From positions 1-64,000 of the forward strand of contig JAWQFQ010000018.1 in the NCBI GenBank assembly GCA_035967975.1: a stretch of 64,000 nucleotides of DNA, in the 5' to 3' direction. A program made the position numbers and the translations under genes. This document shows positions 1 through 7,617 of this stretch, one piece after another. Within the stretch, counting starts at the first letter, position 1. Each line of letters opens with the position of its first letter. The notes below the pieces were generated by a model. That model saw nothing but the letters and a program-made list of their open reading frames with translations. It did no database searches and had not been told where the DNA came from. The DNA comes from Scytonema sp035967975 (GTDB lineage Bacteria; Cyanobacteriota; Cyanobacteriia; Cyanobacteriales; Nostocaceae).

Positions 1-14
1 TTGTTACAAAAACG

Positions 15-644
15 TTGTTGTTGTTGTTTTATTTCTTTATGAATGTGTGTATAACAATTTGTTGTCAAAATTCGCCAGATAAAAATTCGACTCAGCAAAG
101 CTCACAACTTTTACCTACCAATGAGGCTCAAATTAGACCTCTCACAAAGCTAGAGCCCGACCAACAAAGGGAAGTGTGGCAACGAGCCGTGGAGGAAGCA
201 GGTAATAAAGTGCCTTCGGGTCGAGTTGTCAAAGGTGTGGTTCAGCGTATCATGGAACGTACCAAAGTGCCTAATCCTTATCGAGTTGGGGAAGTCTGCC
301 GATTTGTTGTCAAAGATAATCCAGATTTGAGGGGCAAAGGCGGGTGCTGGTGCATCGTTGTTCGGGTCAATAATTTTAGTTGTAATGTAGTTGCGTGGGA
401 TGGAGAGTACACTGTGGGTATGGAACATTTAAAATCTTTGGAATATTCAGATGGTAATTGCGAGCAGATGAAACTCTTAGGCGATCGCATCTCTAAATTA
501 CGTAGTTTAGACAACCTGGAAGATGCGGCTAAGAACGTTTTAAGACAGTTGGGAGAAGTGAAGCGCCCCTATTTGACGACCTTTGAAGAAAAATTGTTGA
601 GTTTTATTGAGCAAGAGTGCGGAGTTGCCGACAACTCTGGCTAG
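15..644 (+). CDS. ParB-like protein, C-terminal part (possibly truncated)
   Basis: From about residue 42 the protein reads like the segment that follows the ParB nuclease-like domain in cyanobacterial plasmid ParB-family proteins: an RPLTKLEPDQQREVW motif, a basic helix (VPSGRVVKGVVQRIMERT), then a small beta-rich segment. The ParB domain itself is not visible. The frame is open to the left window edge and the first 18 residues are hydrophobic and unlike the family, so the true start is uncertain (TTG at 15, ATG at 39, or outside). By family it would bind DNA in plasmid partition or regulation. It lies about 250 bp upstream of the primase-helicase gene on the same strand, fitting a plasmid maintenance module. 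The family assignment is from memory of related sequences; function is inferred. Confidence 0.5.
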   Translation: MLLLFYFFMNVCITICCQNSPDKNSTQQSSQLLPTNEAQIRPLTKLEPDQQREVWQRAVEEAGNKVPSGRVVKGVVQRIMERTKVPNPYRVGEVCRFVVKDNPDLRGKGGCWCIVVRVNNFSCNVVAWDGEYTVGMEHLKSLEYSDGNCEQMKLLGDRISKLRSLDNLEDAAKNVLRQLGEVKRPYLTTFEEKLLSFIEQECGVADNSG

Positions 645-740
645 GGTACGTAGAACGGGTGTACGAGAGCGGTTTGGAGTGCGATCGCCATCTCATCGCC
701 CCCGTGCAACTCGCACAGTCAATCATCAGGTGCAACTTTT

Positions 741-895
741 TAGAAAATTTGTACTATTTTTTCTAAATCAAATTGCAGACTTTTGCAGAGTTCGTGGTAG
801 GATCGGACACATCCAAATAAAAGCCCGGTCGCGGGTAGCTGCGCTAACAGCTGTATCCCCACCGGAAGTATGCCTAAAAAGGAGGCACACCTAAA
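741..895 (+). promoter_or_regulatory. Leader A: promoter box plus structured 5' UTR
   Basis: A box TAGAAAATTTGTACT (741-755) lies 55 bp before GGTAGGAT (796-803), whose TAGGAT could be a -10 element. The transcript then can form stem P1 CCGGU/ACCGG (825-829 with 861-865), inner stem GGG/CCC (833-835 with 857-859) capped by AGCUG/CAGCU (837-841 with 848-852), and stem P3 GUAUGCCU/AGGCACAC (868-875 with 883-890, one A-C mismatch). P3 pairs part of the AAGGAGG ribosome-binding site (879-885) of the gene at 896. The same order, spacing and stems recur at 12737-12889 with changed but still pairing bases. Confidence 0.7.
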
Positions 896-3394
896 ATGTC
901 TAATATTGCTAATACTGTAGCAGATAATTCATCTGCTGAAAACACGCAGCGTGCAATTTTTGTGGATGACTCTTGGGTGTACGAGGAGTCGCGCCAACCA
1001 AAGGCTTTCCAAAAACCAATACTTTGGGTCGCTGATGCAAGGGCGGCAATTTCGTTATCAAAGCTGTTTGAGGTGGTTGAATTCGATCGCACCGAGAAAA
1101 TGGTCAGTGGCGAACATTACCTTTTAGCCGAAAAGCATACCCCTGAAAAACTCATCAAAATTTGTGGGTGGCAACTCACAGCCAAGGGAATAGACTGTAA
1201 AGTTTACGGTGTCAATACTTCCTTAGAATCTTTGTTAGCTGACGGCTCTGGTGTTTCAATTCGAGAAACCGTACTCCTCATTCTCGACTATGCCATCTCT
1301 TTTGCTGACTGGGAGGCAAGCAAGGAAATAGAGCAGCTGACAACCAGAGAGGCGGTGGAAATTGCAAAAGTTGCGATCGCACACCTTAGTGAACCCCAAA
1401 AATCCGTAGAACTTGCAACATTGAGAAAACGTTGTGGAGAATCATCCTTTGATTGGAACAAACTTATGGGTAGCATCGAAGAAGAATTCGCCCTTGAGGT
1501 GAGGAAGCGAAAGGGGCAGGAGGTTGACAACGGAGGTACGAGCATTGATGTCCCAGCTAAGCCTAAGAAAATTCCGCCAGCGGATGTGGTGGCACAACGG
1601 ATTGCTGAGGATTATAAGGGTAAGATTATTTACAACAATGAGATTGCTCGGTGGTTGAGGTACGAACCCGACTTCCCCGGTGTGTGGTCAAAGGAAACGG
1701 ACGAGTTCGTTGAGTCCATTGTTTACCACGTCATCACTGCTAGAGGAATCCAGGGTTATAACTCTCACAGTTACATCACCAACATTGTCAAGTCCCTACG
1801 AAACCAACTGATCGAACGCAAGTGGGTTGAACCTGACCCTAAAGACTTTATCCCTCACCGTAACGGTGTTTTGGAAGTGGCGACGGGAAAACTGCTTCCC
1901 CACTCCCCCCACTACCGCTTCACCTGGTCCTTACCCAGAGACTACGACCCCACAGCAACGGATTGGTCTAGTATCAATGCTTTCCTAGACCATCTTTCTG
2001 GTAACAATGCTCTTGTCAAGGAGTTGCTTGTGTGTTATTGCAACGCCGTACTCAAAGGACGTTACGACCTGCAAAAGTTTCTGCACCTGATTGGTGTCGG
2101 CGGAACTGGGAAGGGAACATTTTCGCGGTTGTTAATCAAATTGATTGGTCCAGAAAACGTCCATAACACTTCTCTTGATGACTGGTGTGGCAATAGATTC
2201 GAGGGTGCAAACGCCTATCGCAAGCGCCTTGTCTTGTTCCCAGATGAAGAGAGACAATCTGGCAAGTTAGGCAAGTTCTTGAGCCTGACTGGAGAGGATT
2301 TGATTCGAGCAGAGGAAAAGAATAAGAAGGCTTTTCAATTCCGTTATGATGGCATGGTTTTGGTCATGAGCAATTTACCCGTCTTCACCGGAGACTCGGC
2401 ATCTCGCGTTAAACGTCGTATCATTACAGTACCCTGCAACAACCAGGTGTCCATCTTCAAACGCCGACATGACAAGATAGAGCAGAAGTTTGACTCGGAA
2501 CTCTCAGCATTTACCAATTACATCTTGAGCATTCCAGATGACCGCGTCACTGATGTCCTTTTAGGGCTTGTTGAAATTCCAGAATGTACATTAGAGTTCT
2601 GGGAAAATCGCACCCGTACCGATTCCATCGCTGCTTGGTTAAACGACTGGGTGATTTATGACCCCTTAGCAGAGACAGCGGTTGGTAACAACAAAGATGA
2701 AGAAATCAGTGGAGACCCCATCACCCTCTACGGCAGCTACGCCAAACATTGCCGTCGTTCTGGTTCTCAAGTCAAAGCTGTCAAAAACTTCTCCCCCGAT
2801 TTGTTGGAGCTATGCCGTTCTGTTCTGGGATGGGAAGTGGAAAAGAGAGTGACCAAGACTGGGAAATTTATCAGGGGCTTGAGGTTGCGATCGCCCAAGG
2901 ATAACGAAATCCCAACCCATGATTATTCTCTTCTACAACGAGTGACGAATGCGGTGACGGATGGGAGTGACAAGCTAGAAGGTTTATCAGACAAGGATTT
3001 GACCAATGGTGACGATATAGCTCTTCTGTTATCGGAAAACACAGTGACTCAAGAATTAGAAGCTCCATTATCCCAGTGCGATCGCCTTCAATTAGAAAGC
3101 ACTGAAGAATACTGTCAGAATACAGAAGCAACAGAAGCATCACCAAATCCAGAACTCTTACATAGTGAAGACTGCGAACCGTCACCCCTACCGTCACCGG
3201 ACTTGACATCAGAGTGGATGAGTGAAGAGAATTTGCAGGTAATGGCAGATGACCTGGAAGAGTGTGAGGATGTTGAGATGTTAAAAATAATTAAAGAGGT
3301 CTATAATACTGAAGCTTTGAAGGTCGCGGCAAGAAGAATTTCTCTTGGAAAACAAAAACAAATACGTTTGTGGTTAGAGCAATTGGACTCTTGA
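896..3394 (+). CDS. D5/P4-type primase-helicase (DUF5906-like)
   Basis: An 832-residue protein. Residues about 399-407 carry the Walker A motif GVGGTGKGT and about 445-455 the Walker B-like VLFPDEER, followed by MSNLPVFTGDSASRVKRRI, typical of superfamily 3 helicases of phage P4, D5 and plasmid type. The N-terminal third shows no recognisable primase catalytic motif. After residue 640 the chain becomes acidic and low in complexity. By family it unwinds DNA at the origin of a plasmid or prophage. The start is fixed by AAGGAGG at 879-885. The leader upstream is structured and shared with the DUF3987 gene at 12890, which suggests the two replication genes are controlled together. Family call is secure; the exact replicon is not known. 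Confidence 0.85.
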   Translation: MSNIANTVADNSSAENTQRAIFVDDSWVYEESRQPKAFQKPILWVADARAAISLSKLFEVVEFDRTEKMVSGEHYLLAEKHTPEKLIKICGWQLTAKGIDCKVYGVNTSLESLLADGSGVSIRETVLLILDYAISFADWEASKEIEQLTTREAVEIAKVAIAHLSEPQKSVELATLRKRCGESSFDWNKLMGSIEEEFALEVRKRKGQEVDNGGTSIDVPAKPKKIPPADVVAQRIAEDYKGKIIYNNEIARWLRYEPDFPGVWSKETDEFVESIVYHVITARGIQGYNSHSYITNIVKSLRNQLIERKWVEPDPKDFIPHRNGVLEVATGKLLPHSPHYRFTWSLPRDYDPTATDWSSINAFLDHLSGNNALVKELLVCYCNAVLKGRYDLQKFLHLIGVGGTGKGTFSRLLIKLIGPENVHNTSLDDWCGNRFEGANAYRKRLVLFPDEERQSGKLGKFLSLTGEDLIRAEEKNKKAFQFRYDGMVLVMSNLPVFTGDSASRVKRRIITVPCNNQVSIFKRRHDKIEQKFDSELSAFTNYILSIPDDRVTDVLLGLVEIPECTLEFWENRTRTDSIAAWLNDWVIYDPLAETAVGNNKDEEISGDPITLYGSYAKHCRRSGSQVKAVKNFSPDLLELCRSVLGWEVEKRVTKTGKFIRGLRLRSPKDNEIPTHDYSLLQRVTNAVTDGSDKLEGLSDKDLTNGDDIALLLSENTVTQELEAPLSQCDRLQLESTEEYCQNTEATEASPNPELLHSEDCEPSPLPSPDLTSEWMSEENLQVMADDLEECEDVEMLKIIKEVYNTEALKVAARRISLGKQKQIRLWLEQLDS

Positions 3395-3747
3395 TTAAAA
3401 CAGAATGCGATTGGCTGCTACAGACAATCTTTATCAGTAATCATGGTATGCGATCGCAACAAACCAATCTCCACAGATGGTCTGATTGTATGGATAAGAC
3501 AGAGCACGTTTACCAACAGACACTTGTTTGTAGTCACAAGTTGGTCAGCAAGTTCATTGCTTTTGCGATCGCCCCTGTCATGCAACTATCTTTGTTAAAA
3601 TTTGATTCTAATTCAAACTGCTAGCTTTTATGCCTTTGTTTTCCCCAGACGCTTGGTTAGGCACAACCATTGTTACGCATATCTCCTTCCATCGTTTGCA
3701 CGATATACGGTGCCAAAATGCAGATATTTTGGCTAAGTATAGCGATT
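3395..3747. other. Intergenic, nothing recognised
   Basis: A 353-bp gap between the helicase gene and a convergent exported-protein gene. It has two GCGATCGC sites and AT-rich sequence; I see no convincing gene, terminator or repeat. Confidence 0.5.
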
Positions 3748-4287
3748 TCAAAAAATTGCGCCTTCAAGTGATACGCCGTTAAACTCAACGACTAAATTGC
3801 TAGGCTGAGTGCGCGTAACTACTACCTCAACCCAGTAGAGATTGGCGTTCATGTCTATGGCGTCACAAATGTCTATACTGTCCTGCCATGAACCTTGTTT
3901 GTTGGAAGTTACTTTACAGACTTGGCTCTGATACGCACCGTTTGATTTCGCAAAGGACTTAAGGCTTGCTTCAACCTTAAATGCATTTCCCGCTCCGTCG
4001 GGGTCCTGGTAAAACAGCCGCAGAACGGTGCCGTCTCCTCCAGACACATTGGGGTTGATGCTGCTAACTGGACAAGAAAAGACGAGAGGCTGCGTGCCAT
4101 TCCCCTTATATTTAACGCGACCTGCACCTGTTACGGTCCAGTATTGTTGATTTTGAATGGTTGTATCAGTAGGGACGCAGCCACCACCGTTTGATTGCCA
4201 GAAAACAAACCCAACGTTTTGGGCTAAAGCTGCCGATGTCATTAACAGCCAAACAAACACTGTGGAAAACATCCATCGGAACATCAT
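3748..4287 (-). CDS. Small secreted protein of unknown function
   Basis: A 179-residue protein. The start at 4287 is preferred over an upstream ATG because AGGAGGT sits 4-11 bases before it. It begins with a clear Sec signal peptide (hydrophobic run FSTVFVWLLMTSAALA, cleavage after ALA-Q). The mature part, about 155 residues, is rich in beta-type residues and has several cysteines (in GGGCVPT, FSCPVS, QVCKVT, DICDAI) that could form disulfides outside the cytoplasm. I do not recognise a family. It stands alone, facing the helicase gene. Confidence 0.7.
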   Translation of the reverse strand: MMFRWMFSTVFVWLLMTSAALAQNVGFVFWQSNGGGCVPTDTTIQNQQYWTVTGAGRVKYKGNGTQPLVFSCPVSSINPNVSGGDGTVLRLFYQDPDGAGNAFKVEASLKSFAKSNGAYQSQVCKVTSNKQGSWQDSIDICDAIDMNANLYWVEVVVTRTQPSNLVVEFNGVSLEGAIF

Positions 4288-4689
4288 TAAGTACCTCCTA
4301 ATTTCATGAGTTTCATGTGGAATAGTTTGCAACTTGGCTTTCAAGTAAAGATAAATGCTTAACAGCTAAATTGAGAGGAGTGCGATCGCAAGCTGTGCAA
4401 TTACACCAATATCTCTCAACAGTCCGCTCTAATACATATGTTAGGCTACAGTTGTACAAAGACAATTCCTATTATCTTCATACCTATTTTCCGATCAGAA
4501 ATCTAATTGGATAGTTTATGTTAATGTGCAGCAACAAAATGTTTAGCTTCTTTATACTAAATGCAGTGGATACTACAGCATTTAATGTACCGCATCTTTG
4601 AAGAGGTTCAAAGGGTTTCATTTTTTCTGGCATGGGAATTGCTATCCTTTCAAGAATATTAGTATTATTTTATACATTAATAAAAAGAG

Positions 4690-4725
4690 CGATCGCACCC
4701 TACTCCATCCCCCAGAACTATTGGC
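4690..4725 (+). repeat. Dispersed repeat, third copy
   Basis: GCGATCGCACCCTACTCC followed by ATCCCCCAGAACTATT closely matches the right part of two longer copies near 11.6 and 11.8 kb. It looks like a fragment of a mobile or recombined intergenic repeat. Confidence 0.5.
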
Positions 4726-4827
4726 AAGCTAAGTGCAATCGCCCCTCCATCATGGTTGTGCCTGCGGCTCAAATTGTCACCGAGGGCGTTTTGCAGTTGT
4801 CCGCTATTCACGGAGCCTTACACGTAC

Positions 4828-4902
4828 AAAAATGGGCAGGCTTGTTACTACGAATACTCGTGGGTGCCGAAAGATTAACCAAACTGAAGCCTGCCCATTT
4901 TT
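4828..4902. repeat. Perfect 16-bp inverted repeat
   Basis: AAAAATGGGCAGGCTT (4828-4843) and its exact complement AAGCCTGCCCATTTTT (4887-4902) enclose 43 bases. On the plus strand the right arm ends in five Ts, so it could work as a terminator, although the loop is long. It could equally be the ends of a small non-autonomous element. Confidence 0.6.
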
Positions 4903-5018
4903 GAGGGGGCAATTCGACACCTACGTCCTTGCCGCTATGCTGGACGCAGTACTCTGACGGCTTATGATAGAACTGTGCAAAAATACAAATCCACAAACAA
5001 GCGTTTGACATAATTATT

Positions 5019-5789
5019 ATGGCAGCACCTCGCATTGTAACCCTGAAAGAGGGAGAGGAAGAGCAACTTAAAAATTTGGTGCGTAAATACCAAGCGAGCT
5101 CTTTTATTAGAAGGCGGCTCGAAGCCATCAGATATTTGTGGCGAGGTAAATCCAAGGCTGAGGTTGTAGCTATCCTCAGATGCAACCATACCTCTTTAAA
5201 TAAGTGGATAGAGGTCTACGAAAGCGCTGGACTGGAGGGATTGGTCAAGAATTCTTATTATTCAGAAAATTCAGAAACCCAGAGCGAGGTGATGGGTGTA
5301 AGTTCTTTTGAACGAGTTGAAGAATTTCCTCTAGAAGTAGGAATTGTCCCTGAATGCATTGCACAAACAACAGAGGAAATTATCAAAAGCAAGTTGCAGC
5401 AAGCATTTAACCGCTTTGATTCTAGAACTCGCGCTCTACTCCGTGAGTGCGCCCCTATTGTTTATTCTGGAGATAACAGTTGGCTGTTGGTGCTGGTCAC
5501 GGCTAATCTTGCTGTTAAAAACAATCTGGTCAAACGTATTTTCTCAATTTATAAAAAGTTTTGCAAAGCATTGGGTCAATTATTTTTGGTCATCGCTTCT
5601 AAAGATTATGTTCCCGAAGATTTTGAGGTGTGGAAGCCGCAAAGATTTTTAAACGTCGATGGGATTGCGATCGCCTATCTCCTCCACACCCAAGAACAAC
5701 ACATTGGCGTCGCTCCTTTGTCTTTAATTGAACCCCCCGAAGACGTTGGTCCAGTGGAGGAGGAAGACGATTGGGAAGAAGAAAATTAG
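5019..5789 (+). CDS. HTH protein with IS630-type N-terminus, unknown C-terminus
   Basis: A 256-residue protein. Residues about 20-75 (YQASSFIRRRLEAIRYLWRG to SLNKWIEVYESAGLEGLVK) match the helix-turn-helix region that begins IS630-family transposases. No DDE catalytic domain follows. Residues about 120-205 have the pattern of a small alpha/beta domain (NRFDSRTRALLRECAPIVYSG, then ANLAVKNNLVKRIFSIYKKF, then LGQLFLVIA), which faintly resembles DnaA domain I or the DnaX tau domain; this is a weak impression. The C-terminus is acidic (VEEEDDWEEEN). It may be a domesticated DNA-binding protein used in plasmid replication or regulation. It lies upstream of the CHAT gene on the same strand. Confidence 0.55.
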   Translation: MAAPRIVTLKEGEEEQLKNLVRKYQASSFIRRRLEAIRYLWRGKSKAEVVAILRCNHTSLNKWIEVYESAGLEGLVKNSYYSENSETQSEVMGVSSFERVEEFPLEVGIVPECIAQTTEEIIKSKLQQAFNRFDSRTRALLRECAPIVYSGDNSWLLVLVTANLAVKNNLVKRIFSIYKKFCKALGQLFLVIASKDYVPEDFEVWKPQRFLNVDGIAIAYLLHTQEQHIGVAPLSLIEPPEDVGPVEEEDDWEEEN

Positions 5790-5802
5790 TTGTTAAACAG
5801 AA

Positions 5803-5870
5803 GATACAATACGCAGAGCAATCCACCGGGAGCAGTTTGAGACGAGAATCAGAACCCCTGTGCGATCGCA
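5803..5870 (+). repeat. Duplicated fragment of the CHAT gene 5' end
   Basis: These 68 bases match 6047-6114, inside the coding region of the next gene, with only a few differences. The copy lies between the HTH gene and the CHAT start and has no start codon of its own, so it looks like a small duplication scar. Confidence 0.75.
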
Positions 5871-5953
5871 CCCCCACAATCTGCATAACCAGACTTGAGT
5901 GGTACCTATAGAATATATAGAAGTTGGCGTAACCTCTGTATCCAAATTAATGA

Positions 5954-7606
5954 ATGGTAACAAACACTGCGAGTGCCCGTAAAATCCTAATTCTCACCGC
6001 CATTCCAGACGGACTGCGTTTGGATAAAGAGGTACGTTTAATTGAGGATGCAATACGTAGGGCAATCCGGCGGGAGCAGTTTGAGACGAGAATCAGAATG
6101 GCTGTGCGATCGCAAGACATAAGAAGGGCGTTAGCAGAAGAGCAACCCCACATCGTTCATTTCTGTGGTCACGGTACGTCAGATGGTTGCTTGGTATTAG
6201 AAGATGACGGGGGTAACCACAAACCCGTACCACCCCAGGGGCTAGCTGCATTGTTTAAGTTGCACTTCAGTTATGTTAACTGTGTCGTCCTCAATGCCTG
6301 TTATTCAGAAAAACCTGCATTGGAGATTAGTCAACATATTAATTATGCGATCGGAATGAATCAAGCGATCGGCGATAAAGCAGCCATTGTCTTTGCTCAA
6401 GGGTTTTATGATGGACTAGGGTACGATAATGAAGATAATGTAGCTAGAGCTTATGAGGAAGGATTAGTTGCCGTCCAAATGGAAGACCTGGCAAATGGGT
6501 CGATACCAGTTTTAAAGAAAAAACTCCCAGTAGCAGAATCTTCATGTCCAAGCTATCCAACCAACACGGATGATGCGCCAGAATTGAAATATCCGTTGGA
6601 ATATCCGGATGGTTGTGTGCCGCTCTCATCACCTTTTTATGTAGAGCGTGATGGGGTTGAGTCTATCAGTTATGACACACTCCTAAAACCTGGTTCCTTA
6701 ATTCGGATTAAAGCACCAAAGCTGATGGGGAAAACTTCTTTATTGACTCGGATTCTCTCTCATGGAGAACTGAAGAATTATCAAACGGTTTATTTGGATT
6801 TAGGCGGTATAGATAAAGCAGTACTGACCAGCCTGGATAGATTTTTGCGCTGGCTTTGTTCCAGTGTCACTATTGAACTTGACCTTGATAATAAAGTAGA
6901 TGATGCTTGGAATACTCAAATTCTAGGTAGCAATGACAACTGCACTGCTTATTTTAAAAAGTATATTTTAGCTAAAATCAATTCTCCTTTGGTCTTAGGC
7001 TTGGATGAAGTAGACCGATTATTCGCGTACAGTGAAATCGTTGAAGATTTTTTTGGGATGCTAAGGTCTTGGCATGAGAAAGGGAAAATTTCTGATGTTT
7101 GGAAAAAACTGCGGCTGGTACTAGCACATTCTACAGAAGTTTACATCCCTTTAGATATCCATCAATCTCCTTTTAATGCCGGAGTGCCTGTGGAGCTTGA
7201 AGAATTTAACCAGCAGCTCGTACGAGATTTGGCACAAAAGCATGGACTGGTGAGAAAAAACTCTCTCCTAGAAGAATTAAGGTCAATGGTGGGTGGTCAT
7301 CCTTATTTAATCAGGTTAGCGATGTATCATATTGCTGTTGGTAAAATGACTATAGAAGAATTGCTAGAGTCGGCGACAACAGAAGCAGGGATTTACGCCA
7401 ATCACTTGCGATCGCTGTTAGAAATTCTGCAACCAGAACCAGAACTAGCCCAAGCACTGAAAAAGGTCGTTAACTCTAGTATGCCAGTAGAATTAGATTC
7501 AATCCAGATTTACAAGTTACACAGTTTGGGACTCGTGCATCGACAGAGCAATCATGTCATGCCCCGTTGTCAACTGTACCGCGAGTATTTCCGCCGCGTC
7601 TTGTGA
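5954..7606 (+). CDS. CHAT protease-like domain fused to AAA-like NTPase
   Basis: A 550-residue protein. The N-terminal 180 residues are a CHAT (caspase-like) domain: catalytic His in HFCGHG (about 66-71) and catalytic Cys in VVLNACYS (about 111-118). From about residue 215 an AAA-like (AAA_35 type) NTPase follows, with P-loop KLMGKTSLL (about 255-263) and Walker B LGLDEVDRL (about 350-358). In such cyanobacterial conflict systems a STAND-type NTPase is thought to sense a threat and release the protease. The stop at 7604-7606 is 11 bases before the start of the next AAA-like gene, so both are very likely co-transcribed. Domain calls are strong; the defence role is inferred from the family. Confidence 0.85.
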   Translation: MVTNTASARKILILTAIPDGLRLDKEVRLIEDAIRRAIRREQFETRIRMAVRSQDIRRALAEEQPHIVHFCGHGTSDGCLVLEDDGGNHKPVPPQGLAALFKLHFSYVNCVVLNACYSEKPALEISQHINYAIGMNQAIGDKAAIVFAQGFYDGLGYDNEDNVARAYEEGLVAVQMEDLANGSIPVLKKKLPVAESSCPSYPTNTDDAPELKYPLEYPDGCVPLSSPFYVERDGVESISYDTLLKPGSLIRIKAPKLMGKTSLLTRILSHGELKNYQTVYLDLGGIDKAVLTSLDRFLRWLCSSVTIELDLDNKVDDAWNTQILGSNDNCTAYFKKYILAKINSPLVLGLDEVDRLFAYSEIVEDFFGMLRSWHEKGKISDVWKKLRLVLAHSTEVYIPLDIHQSPFNAGVPVELEEFNQQLVRDLAQKHGLVRKNSLLEELRSMVGGHPYLIRLAMYHIAVGKMTIEELLESATTEAGIYANHLRSLLEILQPEPELAQALKKVVNSSMPVELDSIQIYKLHSLGLVHRQSNHVMPRCQLYREYFRRVL

Positions 7607-7617
7607 GGAGTCACGAT

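Larger units (their letters stand above)
4288..5018. other. Intergenic with repeat fragments
   Basis: A 731-bp gap. It holds a copy of a short dispersed repeat (4690-4725) and a perfect 16-bp inverted repeat (4828-4902), described separately. The short reading frames here overlap one another on both strands and show no protein-like conservation. Confidence 0.5.

Noticed and set aside
607..894. Plus-strand 95-codon frame before the helicase gene
   Set aside because: It overlaps the structured leader, has no ribosome-binding site and its residues look random; the RNA explanation fits better.
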